The position numbers were made by a program, and so were the translations under genes. A stretch of 64,000 bases of DNA, from the NCBI GenBank assembly GCA_963843535.1, contig CAWJKU010000001.1:372001-436000 (forward strand), written 5' to 3'. Position 1 is the first letter of the stretch; every line of letters begins with the position of its first letter. Origin of the DNA: CAVUNY01 sp963843535 (lineage in GTDB: Bacteria; Chloroflexota; Anaerolineae; Anaerolineales; Anaerolineaceae). Below the pieces are notes generated by a model. It was given only the letters and a program-made list of their open reading frames with translations. It was not told where the DNA came from and did not search any database. Of this stretch, positions 44,894 to 53,005 are shown in pieces.

Positions 44894-47800
44894 ATGAGAA
44901 CCAAACTTCTTAATTTGCTCGGGATCGTTGTTATCTTGAGCATGCTTGTCGTCACCCCGGCGGCAGGTTCAACTGCGATGAGGCAGACCGTACAAAGTAT
45001 TTCGGTAAAAGATAAACTCACAGTTGAATCGGCTTTTTCAGAAGTAAGCTTGAAAAACGCGATTCATACATCCGATGGAAAAGTTCGGGTCATTGTTCAG
45101 TTAGTTGAGCCTGCCTTGGCAGTATATCAAGGTGGGACTGCCGATTTAGCCCCAACAGCACCATCCGCGCTTGGCAAAGTCAAGTTGGATGTTAACAGCG
45201 CTGCCAGCCAGGCCTATATCAGCCACCTAAAGAGCGTGCAAAGCGCGTTTGTCGCTGACCTGCAGACGGTCGCTCCAGGGTCCGCGGTCTACTTCGATTA
45301 CCAGGTCGCATTCAATGGGCTCGCCCTGGCGGTCGCTCCTGAGAAAATCGATGCGTTAGCCGCGCTGCCGGGCGTGCTGAAAATCTATCCTGACCAGATT
45401 CGCGAAGTGCAGATGGATGCCAGCCTGCCGTTGATTAACGCCCCAGCGATGTGGGCCAAATTGGGCGGCAAGAGCAGCGCAGGCGCCGGGATAAAAGTCG
45501 CGGATGTCGATACAGGGCTGCGCCCTGCCAACCCCATGTTCAGCGGCACAAACTTTACCGCCCCGGTAGGTTACCCCAAGGGATATTGCGTCACCAATCC
45601 TGCGGACCCGAACTTCCAGTGCAACGGCAAAGTCATCGCGGCGCGTGCCTTCCCCGATCCTACTCTGCCTGTGGCTGTGGAGGAAGTAGCCAGTCCTCTG
45701 GATATCGGCAGCCATGGCTCGCACACGGCGGGGACTGCGGCAGGGAACGAAGTGACGGTCGCGGCAGGAACCGGCTCGCCGGTGGATACAGTGATTTCGG
45801 GCGTTGCTCCCGCGGCATACCTGATGGTTTATAAAGGGCTGTTTGAAAAACCCGATCATTCCGGTGCGTACGGCTCGGACGCATCGCTGATTGCGGCCTT
45901 GAACGCTGCGCTGTCGGACGGAGCAGATGTCATCAACAACTCCTGGGGCGGCGGCGCGGGCGATCCGAATTCAAACCCTGAAAAGCCGGTGATCGATGCG
46001 ATAACCGCGGCTGGCACGCTGGTGGTGTTCTCTGCGGGTAATTCCGGTCCCACCGGTGGTACAGTGGGCTGCCCGGGCTGCGTCGAGAACGCCCTGACCG
46101 TGGCTGCCAGCACGACCGCTCGCACTTACAAGGTTAACCTGGTTGAAGTTAGTGTCTCTGACTCGTCGATCGTCGTACCGCCTCAGGTAATGAGCATTTC
46201 AGGTCGTTCAATCACCGCGGTCGCTGTTGAAGCTCCAATTGTGGATCTTCGTGTGGAAGGTGCGGCGGATACAATCGCTTGCGCTGGCCCCGTATCATCC
46301 GCGATCGCAACCGGGAAAATCGTCGTGGTTGAACGGGGTGTGTGTGCGCTGGTTGATAAAGTGGCAAACGCCAAAGCCGGTGGTGCTGTGGGCGTTGTGA
46401 TCCGCAATGTAGCCGGCGGAGCAACGACTTTGCCCTTGATCAATCCTGTTTTACCCACAACCCATATCGCACAGGCAGGTGGAGATGCGTTATTCAATTT
46501 TCTGACCACGGTCAAGACAGCCGCAGCTACGACTGTATATAAAATTAATGGGCCGGCGCAACTCGATCTGACGGGCGATCAACCTGACGTGGTTGCCAGC
46601 TTCAGCTCCAGAGGTCCTAATGCTGATCCAAGTATGCTTAAACCGGATATCACCGCACCTGGTGTTAATATCCTTTCAGCAATCTCGCCAGCATTGACTC
46701 CAGGGGCAACAGACCCTGTGTATGATTTCTTCCAGGGGACCAGCATGTCCGCACCGCATATCACCGGTTCTGCCGCCCTGGTAATGCAGCAGCATCCAAC
46801 CTGGACACCTATCCAGGTAAAGACTGCATTGACTTCAACGGCAATCCAGACACTCACCAAATCCGATGGTGTTGCTCCGGCTGATCCATTTGATATGGGC
46901 GCCGGCAGAGTTGACCTGGAGCGGGTCAGCAACGCAGGTCTGACTTTCGATAAGGCGTCATTTGCCAGCGGCAGCTGCGTGGTCAGCTGTTCGTGGATGA
47001 ATTCCATCAAGAACGTTTCTACCACCACGGAAACCTGGACCGCGCAAATTGTTGCGCCCAGCACCATGCCTGTCACCGTCACGCCTGCGACCTTTACCCT
47101 GGCTCCAGGTTTCAGCGCCCAGTTCACCGTGACCGCGGATGCGCACAACATGCCGATTGGCACCTACCAGTTTGGCTCCATCACCTGGAAAAACAGCAGC
47201 GGCACCTATCCGGATGCATACCTGCCGATGGCAGTGAGCGCAGCCAGCGCTTCTAATTCGGTCAGTCTGACGAATACGGTTAACAAAGCGACTGCTCACA
47301 GCGGTGATGTGTTGACTTACACCCTGAAGGTTGGCAACCAGTACACCTCGGATGCGACCTTCACCGTAACCAACCCGCTGCCGGCCAATGCTGTATATGT
47401 GCCAGCCTCCGCAACGGGCGGTCTGACCTACAACGCGGGGACCAACACATTATCTGGAAATGTCAACCTGGGTGGTTTGCAGGCCAACGTGGCCCCAACC
47501 ATGCAGCCAACTATGTTTGTGCCCCATACGCCGGACCCGGCTAATGATCTCATTCTGAGTGACGAATGCACCTCGCCCTGCGATGATACGGCCTATAATA
47601 TTGACGGCGTGAGCTTCGATTATATGGGCGTGCATTACACCCGGATGGGTGTCAGCAGCAACGGCTTCCTGCAGCCCGGTGGGGCAACCAGCGCCACGGC
47701 GAACAACCAGCTTCTGCCCAGCGCGGGCACGCCGAACAATGTGATCGCGCCCCTATGGACCGACCTGGTAATGAAAGGCAGCAATCCCTTGGATACCGCT

Positions 47801-48268
47801 ACCGGCATCTGGCTGGTCTGGGTTACGGCGACTTATACCGTCTTTGAGTGGCAGGGCGCGCAGCAATACGGCAATCCGGCCGCGACGTATACCTTCCAGG
47901 TCTGGATAGAGAATGGCACGAATAACATCACCTTTGCCTACGGTAATCTGACCGGCAGCCTGACTGCTTTCAACTACACCGTGGGTATGGAAAATTCCAA
48001 CGGGACGGCGGGTTCTTCGTACTACTATGTCAAGGATGCTCCTCCCGTGGGAACTGCCCCGGCGGTAGGCACCGATCTCAAGGTCAACAATGCCTTTGTG
48101 ACCGCGACGATGACCTTCCAGGCGACTGCTGGATGGATGGATCTGACTTCACGCCAGGTCTACGATGTGGCCAATCTGAAGAATAACCTGAACGTAGATG
48201 AAGCCAATGCCATCGCCAAGACCAGCCTGGGGATCCATGATTTCTTTATGCCCACTGTTAAACGATAG
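44894..48268 (+). CDS. Secreted subtilisin-like serine protease with PA domain
   Basis: 1124 residues from ATG 44894 (AAGGAAGG site); the longer frame to 44834 is rejected since the signal peptide follows the later Met. S8 catalytic triad: Asp206 in ADVDTGLR, His274 in GSHGSHTAGTAAGN, Ser617 in GTSMSAPHITGSA; oxyanion Asn in INNSWGGG. A PA insert (about 415-550, VVERGVCALVDKVANAKAGG) lies between His and Ser as in lactocepin-type subtilases. The C-terminus has a DUF11-like domain (about 790-870, HSGDVLTYTLKVGN) and a beta domain (about 880-1085). It ends GIHDFFMPTVKR. Likely an extracellular protein-degrading enzyme. Confidence 0.94.
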   Translation: MRTKLLNLLGIVVILSMLVVTPAAGSTAMRQTVQSISVKDKLTVESAFSEVSLKNAIHTSDGKVRVIVQLVEPALAVYQGGTADLAPTAPSALGKVKLDVNSAASQAYISHLKSVQSAFVADLQTVAPGSAVYFDYQVAFNGLALAVAPEKIDALAALPGVLKIYPDQIREVQMDASLPLINAPAMWAKLGGKSSAGAGIKVADVDTGLRPANPMFSGTNFTAPVGYPKGYCVTNPADPNFQCNGKVIAARAFPDPTLPVAVEEVASPLDIGSHGSHTAGTAAGNEVTVAAGTGSPVDTVISGVAPAAYLMVYKGLFEKPDHSGAYGSDASLIAALNAALSDGADVINNSWGGGAGDPNSNPEKPVIDAITAAGTLVVFSAGNSGPTGGTVGCPGCVENALTVAASTTARTYKVNLVEVSVSDSSIVVPPQVMSISGRSITAVAVEAPIVDLRVEGAADTIACAGPVSSAIATGKIVVVERGVCALVDKVANAKAGGAVGVVIRNVAGGATTLPLINPVLPTTHIAQAGGDALFNFLTTVKTAAATTVYKINGPAQLDLTGDQPDVVASFSSRGPNADPSMLKPDITAPGVNILSAISPALTPGATDPVYDFFQGTSMSAPHITGSAALVMQQHPTWTPIQVKTALTSTAIQTLTKSDGVAPADPFDMGAGRVDLERVSNAGLTFDKASFASGSCVVSCSWMNSIKNVSTTTETWTAQIVAPSTMPVTVTPATFTLAPGFSAQFTVTADAHNMPIGTYQFGSITWKNSSGTYPDAYLPMAVSAASASNSVSLTNTVNKATAHSGDVLTYTLKVGNQYTSDATFTVTNPLPANAVYVPASATGGLTYNAGTNTLSGNVNLGGLQANVAPTMQPTMFVPHTPDPANDLILSDECTSPCDDTAYNIDGVSFDYMGVHYTRMGVSSNGFLQPGGATSATANNQLLPSAGTPNNVIAPLWTDLVMKGSNPLDTATGIWLVWVTATYTVFEWQGAQQYGNPAATYTFQVWIENGTNNITFAYGNLTGSLTAFNYTVGMENSNGTAGSSYYYVKDAPPVGTAPAVGTDLKVNNAFVTATMTFQATAGWMDLTSRQVYDVANLKNNLNVDEANAIAKTSLGIHDFFMPTVKR

Positions 48269-48304
48269 GGGCGAACAAAGAAATAGGGAGCTAAGGTAAA
48301 AAAG

Positions 48305-48346
48305 AATCTCCTGCCTGGGGCGTTATTGCCAGGCAGGAGATTTTAT
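48305..48346 (+). terminator. Terminator of the subtilase gene
   Basis: 14-bp perfect stem AATCTCCTGCCTGG / CCAGGCAGGAGATT (48305-48318 and 48329-48342), followed by TTATTT. Confidence 0.9.
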
Positions 48347-48402
48347 TTAATGCTATTGCGACGTGGTGGGACAGTCAGAAAAGAATGATTTATTTTATAC
48401 CC

Positions 48403-48472
48403 ATCCCCCCATCCCCCTTCCCAGCTGCCCTTCGGCAGCGCGCAGCGCGAGGGCGGGTCGGGGTGGGGGTGA
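48403..48472. repeat. C-rich repeat related to 44232-44434
   Basis: Starts CCATCCCCCCATCCCCCTTC, close to the start at 44236, contains CTGCCC/GGCAG hairpin, and ends GGGTCGGGGTGGGGGT, complementary to its start. Intergenic only, no ORF. Confidence 0.55.
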
Positions 48473-48511
48473 ACTTTTGAGACAACCCCCACCACACAAG
48501 AACCTATAGGG

Positions 48512-49525
48512 TTACTTGTACCCGAGCACGCTCTCGCGCTTTTCGCCCCACTTGAGGGCGTCGGAAATGGCCTGTTCGATGGAAAGCTCAGGCTGCCAGC
48601 CTAGCAGGCGGCGGGCGGTTTCACCGCTGGCGTAAGCGCCGGCGACGTCACCGGGGCGGGGCGGGTATTCTCCCTTGTTAATCGGCTTGCCCCATACCTT
48701 TTCAAAAGCCGCCAACATCTCGCGCACGGTCACACCGCGCCCGTTGCCGAGGTTGATCACCAGGTAGTTATCTGTCTGGCTGCCGGCCCGTTGGAAAACG
48801 CCGTCAAAATCGGTTACTGCCCTGACATGGGCCATCGCCAGATCCCAGACATGGATGTAGTCGCGCACGCCTGTCCCATCGCGGGTAGGCCAATCGACGC
48901 CGGTGATCATGAACTCCGGCAGGTTGCCCAGGGCCACATCCACCATTTTTCCCACCACCAGGGACGGGCGGCGGATGTGCAGGCCGCTGCGCAGCTTGGG
49001 GTCGGCTCCAATGGGGTTGAAGTAGCGCAGGGCGATGGCGCGCATGCTGTACGCCGCGCAGAAGTCTTTCAAGACCATTTCCATCATGTACTTGGTGCGG
49101 GCATATGGGCTGGCGGGACGCAGGGGAGAAGTTTCGGTCACCATGAAACCGGGCACGGTGTCGTAGACCGAGGCAGAAGAACTGAATAATACCTTGTCGC
49201 AGCCTAAGGTGTGCAGGTTGTGGAAAAACTCGATCGACTTGGCGACATTTTCCCGGTAATACTCATACGGCATTTCGGTCGATTCGGGCACGATGATCAA
49301 TGCGGCGCAGTGCACAGCGGCTTCGATATCGGGATGGTCGCGGAATATTTGCTCCAGCGCGCCGCGATCGCCGATATCTGAACGGTAAAAGATGCGGTCG
49401 CGGGCAAACTGAGCTTTGCCGGTGACCAGGTTGTCCATGATGATAGGTGTATGCCCGGAGTCCAGCAGGGCGGATGCGATCGTGCTTCCGATATATCCGG
49501 CGCCGCCGGTGATCAAGAATTTCAT
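48512..49525 (-). CDS. galE: UDP-glucose 4-epimerase
   Basis: 337 residues, short-chain extended NAD-dependent epimerase. GGAGYIGS cofactor motif, MDNLVTGKAQ, SSSASVYDTVP with the catalytic Ser, YARTKYMMEM with the YxxxK, RYFNPIGADP, and the GalE-type RPGDVAGAYAS near the end. Converts UDP-glucose to UDP-galactose. It lies downstream of the two glycosyltransferase genes on the same strand, about 80 bases from the next, so it may supply activated sugar for their products. Confidence 0.93.
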   Translation of the reverse strand: MKFLITGGAGYIGSTIASALLDSGHTPIIMDNLVTGKAQFARDRIFYRSDIGDRGALEQIFRDHPDIEAAVHCAALIIVPESTEMPYEYYRENVAKSIEFFHNLHTLGCDKVLFSSSASVYDTVPGFMVTETSPLRPASPYARTKYMMEMVLKDFCAAYSMRAIALRYFNPIGADPKLRSGLHIRRPSLVVGKMVDVALGNLPEFMITGVDWPTRDGTGVRDYIHVWDLAMAHVRAVTDFDGVFQRAGSQTDNYLVINLGNGRGVTVREMLAAFEKVWGKPINKGEYPPRPGDVAGAYASGETARRLLGWQPELSIEQAISDALKWGEKRESVLGYK

Positions 49526-49604
49526 GAGGCTCTCCTTTACAAAAAAGTACGCAGGGGTTTATATGGTGATTTTCGTCGAGTGTAATAGCTCTCAAAATAA
49601 AAGG

Positions 49605-51713
49605 TCAGGGTTGGCCGGGTTGAATCCCATACTCGGAACATCTTAATTTTTCCATGGTGGAGCGAACCATTTGCGGTTTTGCGGCGGATGCCGGTGTTTT
49701 CTGGTCGAGTTCCTGCCAGAGGGAACAAAACACACCTCGCGACTTTGATTCGTCGCTGGTCATCTGTGCAGCTTGTTCCCACTGTCCGGTCTGCGCGTAA
49801 GCTTCGACAAATGGACTGATCTCCCCGGTAAACGTCGACTGCTTGTACAGGTCGGGATTGCTTTCCCAGAGGTCAATTATATCGTACCATTGCCCTGATT
49901 TTCGCAGCAAATCCGCGGTTTCAAAAGTCTGGCACCAGCTGTCTGCCGGAGGCTGCCCCAGGATGGCAGGCAGCGGGGGTGGGTTTTCCTGGCCCTTACC
50001 TGTTGGCAGAATCAGTGAATCATCACTGAATTGAGCCGTCTGGCGGAGGACTTCCGGAATTATCGAGTTATAGCGGTCGATGACCGGGTCTACCACGCGC
50101 AAGCAGGTGGAGCCGTCGTAAAATACGGTGATCGATTGAGAAGTGTTGCCCTGAAAGCTGCCAACCAGGTAATCTTCCGAAACAGGCCAATTAGGGACGA
50201 GCTTGAGCGCTGAGCCTTCATAAATCCGAATGGTCGGGTATACCATCAAATAGCGAATGGTTTGAGAGTGGTTATCCGGGTCGTAGATCCAGTTGATGGG
50301 CGCGGTCAGCGAGTTGTCGGTCGAAAAGGCGGTGACTTTGTTTTCATTGGCGATAATAACCGTTCCTGGGGCCAGCCCTGGGACGCGCCAGGTGAGCTGC
50401 CAGAAAAAGCGCTGCTGGTAAGACCAGTCCTGGCGGTAGGCCAGGCCGTTTTGGATCTGGTGGCCTGCGCCTAGCATCACCAACCCGGCGATTGCCAGCC
50501 AGCGCAGCAGCCTCCAGGGCAGGATCAGGATCAGCGCGGCAACCAGCAGGCAGGCGCCAATCATGTACGGCATGGTCCAACGATCGTAGGCGAATTCCAG
50601 GCGGAATGGCATATCAGCCAGCCAGAAGGGCCATCCTGCCAGGCCCAAGCCGGCTGCGCTGAGCAGCAGCATCTGGGCGAACGATAAAAGCTTTTCATTA
50701 CGGGAGAACTGGATGACCGGCTTTAACCATAAACCTGCCGCGAAGAGGAGCCCTCCCAGGGCAACCACCACCGCCCCGTACCGAATCAGGACTTCTTTTC
50801 CAAGCGCGGCATACGCTTGGAGCTGGGCGGCATGCACCCAGGCCTGCCCGGTAGAAATCCAAATATCCCCGAGCGCACGCCGGATGAGGGCCAAAATGGT
50901 CTGAATTGGCTGCGCAGGGAGCTGGTCCAGGATTTTTAGCTGGTAATTTTGTTCCTGGAATGGAAATAGAAATACCCGCCAGACCACTGCGGCGATAAAC
51001 ACAACCAGGTAAGGCGCCCATGAACGCAAGACGCCGCGCAAGCGGGTTTTCAAATTTTCCTGTTCAGCGCCGAGTGCGATCCATAAAACCAGCGGCCTGA
51101 TCATTTCCAGCAGGAAGAAATAATCCATCATTACCAGGTTGGCGGCAGACAAGACCAGGCCCGCCGCGAGCCATCCCCAGCGGCGCCGCGTACGGCGGAT
51201 CGCCTCCAGCGAGCAAATCAGCGAAAGGATAAAAATCGCCAACACGATCAGAAAATGGCTGTGGAGCAGGCCAATGGATTGCTGTTGAAACCCGGGGTAG
51301 ACGATGAATATAAGGCCGGCCCAAAGGGCGGGCTCTGGCTGGCGAGGCCACAGCAGACGCAGCATTCTCCAAAGGGCAAGCGCCGTCAGCCAGCGCCAAA
51401 CCAGGGCGAAAATTTGCCAGGGTAAGGGCTCAGCTCCTAAAATGGGGGTGGTAATCTGATACAGAAGTCCCCAAACCGGGCGGTTCGTTGAAAAGTACAG
51501 CTCCAATCCATGACTGCCCCGCGTTTGAGCGATCCAATTTAATGGCCAGGAGTCCCAATAAAACCCCAATTTCGTAACCATCAAGCCGTAGCTGGCAACT
51601 GCCACCAGGAACAGCAGCGCGGAGATGAAAAGAGGAGAAGTAAATAAATCTTTCGAGCGAATGGATTTTATAACAGGCGGTACACTGGTTTTGATGTTTT
51701 TTAGAAATGCCAT
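49605..51713 (-). CDS. Polytopic GT-C-like membrane protein, function unknown
   Basis: 702 residues. About 10-11 transmembrane helices in the first 460 residues (LFISALLFLVAVASYGLMV, then many), followed by a soluble region of about 240 residues. The loop after the first helix has an aromatic-acidic GFYWDSWPLNW, reminiscent of the first loop of GT-C glycosyltransferases, but I cannot confirm a metal-binding motif. 55 bases downstream of a polyprenyl-phosphate-type GT2 gene on the same strand, matching the GtrB-plus-GT-C idea of extracytoplasmic sugar transfer. Assignment is by context. Confidence 0.65.
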   Translation of the reverse strand: MAFLKNIKTSVPPVIKSIRSKDLFTSPLFISALLFLVAVASYGLMVTKLGFYWDSWPLNWIAQTRGSHGLELYFSTNRPVWGLLYQITTPILGAEPLPWQIFALVWRWLTALALWRMLRLLWPRQPEPALWAGLIFIVYPGFQQQSIGLLHSHFLIVLAIFILSLICSLEAIRRTRRRWGWLAAGLVLSAANLVMMDYFFLLEMIRPLVLWIALGAEQENLKTRLRGVLRSWAPYLVVFIAAVVWRVFLFPFQEQNYQLKILDQLPAQPIQTILALIRRALGDIWISTGQAWVHAAQLQAYAALGKEVLIRYGAVVVALGGLLFAAGLWLKPVIQFSRNEKLLSFAQMLLLSAAGLGLAGWPFWLADMPFRLEFAYDRWTMPYMIGACLLVAALILILPWRLLRWLAIAGLVMLGAGHQIQNGLAYRQDWSYQQRFFWQLTWRVPGLAPGTVIIANENKVTAFSTDNSLTAPINWIYDPDNHSQTIRYLMVYPTIRIYEGSALKLVPNWPVSEDYLVGSFQGNTSQSITVFYDGSTCLRVVDPVIDRYNSIIPEVLRQTAQFSDDSLILPTGKGQENPPPLPAILGQPPADSWCQTFETADLLRKSGQWYDIIDLWESNPDLYKQSTFTGEISPFVEAYAQTGQWEQAAQMTSDESKSRGVFCSLWQELDQKTPASAAKPQMVRSTMEKLRCSEYGIQPGQP

Positions 51714-51768
51714 GGGTGCTATCCGGTTTTGGAAGGTGACTCCTGTTGCTCCAATCCTGGCTTTCGTC

Positions 51769-52755
51769 TTATTCAGCCCGCGGAGACGTGTCAGACCCGT
51801 CTTTGGTTTGTTTTGACCAGCTTCGGCGCACGAGGTAAATAGGCCGCCGTTTGACTTCCTGGAAAATGTAGCCGATATAGATACCGATCAGACCCAGGGC
51901 GATCATCAGGCTTCCGCCAACGATCAACAGCATGAACATTGTGGAACTCCAGCCGGGGACCAGATGGGACTGGTTGCCCGTAAGCCAGAAGCTGAGCACA
52001 TAGATCACTTCAATGACCGCCAGCAGCAGGAAAAGCACGCCGACCGAAATGGCGATAAACAGCGGCACCAGGGAAAAAGAAAAAATGGCATGAGTCGCCA
52101 GGTTCATCATTTTTCGGATGGTAAATTTGCTGGTTCCAGCCATACGAGGCGGCTGCGAGTAGGGCAAGATGATCGAGCGGAAGCCCATCCAATTGACCAT
52201 GCCCCGTAAAAATCGCGAATACTCAGGCATCGAGCGCAGTGCCTCAACCGCCGGGCGAGACATCAAGCGAAAATCTGCTGCCCCCGGCACGATCTGGGTT
52301 TCCCCGATGCGGTTGATCAACTTGTAAAAAAGGTCGGATGTGCGCCGCTTGAAAGGTGTCAGGTCGTTTTCTTCGACCCGCTGCATTAGAACGATGTCAT
52401 AACCGCTGTTCAGCGCCACCCTGATCATTTCACCAATCAAATGGGGCGGATGCTGTCCATCTCCGTCCAGGGTGATCACATAATCACCCTGCGCGGCATC
52501 CAGACCGGCGGTGAGGGCAGCCTGATGACCGAAATTCCGGCTGAGCTCAATGATGGTTACCCGTTCATCCCCTGCGGCGATCTGTGCCAGCAGCTGCGTA
52601 GTGCGGTCTTGCGATCCATCATCGATGTAAACCACGCCAAACCGGTGCGGCAGCGCATCGATCGCCTGCACTAACTGCGTGTGAAAGGCCAGAATCACCT
52701 CTTCTTCGTTAAAAACAGGTATAACGAGATCGACGTGAAGTGGGTCTGAATCCAA
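51769..52755 (-). CDS. GT2 family glycosyltransferase, DPM1/GtrB type
   Basis: About 328 residues from TTG 52755, preceded by GGAGGG a few bases away. The frame opens further at 52836, but those codons are made by the palindrome at 52798-52838, so the longer start is unlikely. GT2 domain: LVIPVFNEEEVI, DDGSQDRT, LSRNFGHQAALTAGLD, TLDGDGQHPP (metal motif DGD) and FKRRTSDLFYKLINRI, followed by two transmembrane helices near the C-terminus (FIAISVGVLFLLLAVIEV; MFMLLIVGGSLMIALGLIGI). Predicted to make polyprenyl-phosphate-linked sugar at the membrane for the downstream GT-C-like protein. Confidence 0.9.
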   Translation of the reverse strand: MDSDPLHVDLVIPVFNEEEVILAFHTQLVQAIDALPHRFGVVYIDDGSQDRTTQLLAQIAAGDERVTIIELSRNFGHQAALTAGLDAAQGDYVITLDGDGQHPPHLIGEMIRVALNSGYDIVLMQRVEENDLTPFKRRTSDLFYKLINRIGETQIVPGAADFRLMSRPAVEALRSMPEYSRFLRGMVNWMGFRSIILPYSQPPRMAGTSKFTIRKMMNLATHAIFSFSLVPLFIAISVGVLFLLLAVIEVIYVLSFWLTGNQSHLVPGWSSTMFMLLIVGGSLMIALGLIGIYIGYIFQEVKRRPIYLVRRSWSKQTKDGSDTSPRAE

Positions 52756-52797
52756 TATCCCTCCGGGTGGAATAAGACCTTTCCGAAGATTCTGGGA

Positions 52798-52838
52798 GGG
52801 TGTGTTTTTGTGACGCTTCGCGTCACAAAAACACACCC
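52798..52838. repeat. Perfect 19-bp palindrome between GT2 and the LuxR gene
   Basis: Arms 52798-52816 and 52820-52838 around TTC, with GGGTGTGTTTTTGTGACGC as the 5' arm. It lies in the divergent gap upstream of both genes, where a terminator has no obvious use. Confidence 0.85.
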
Positions 52839-52900
52839 ATCACCTGATCTTCAGATAGATACCAAGAACCTATCAAATCAATGTCTGGATAGAACCTAAG

Positions 52901-52906
52901 TATAAT
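52901..52906 (+). promoter_or_regulatory. -10 element upstream of the LuxR-type regulator
   Basis: TATAAT 100 bases before the ATG. No matching -35 at normal spacing, so an activator or longer leader may be involved. Confidence 0.4.
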
Positions 52907-53005
52907 AGAGAGAATGTGATCGGAATAGGGGCATCCGGAAAATCCTGGATCCTCACTATTGGCGAAAAATCTTATCTTTAATTCTTAAAACACGAAGTCA
53001 CTCCC

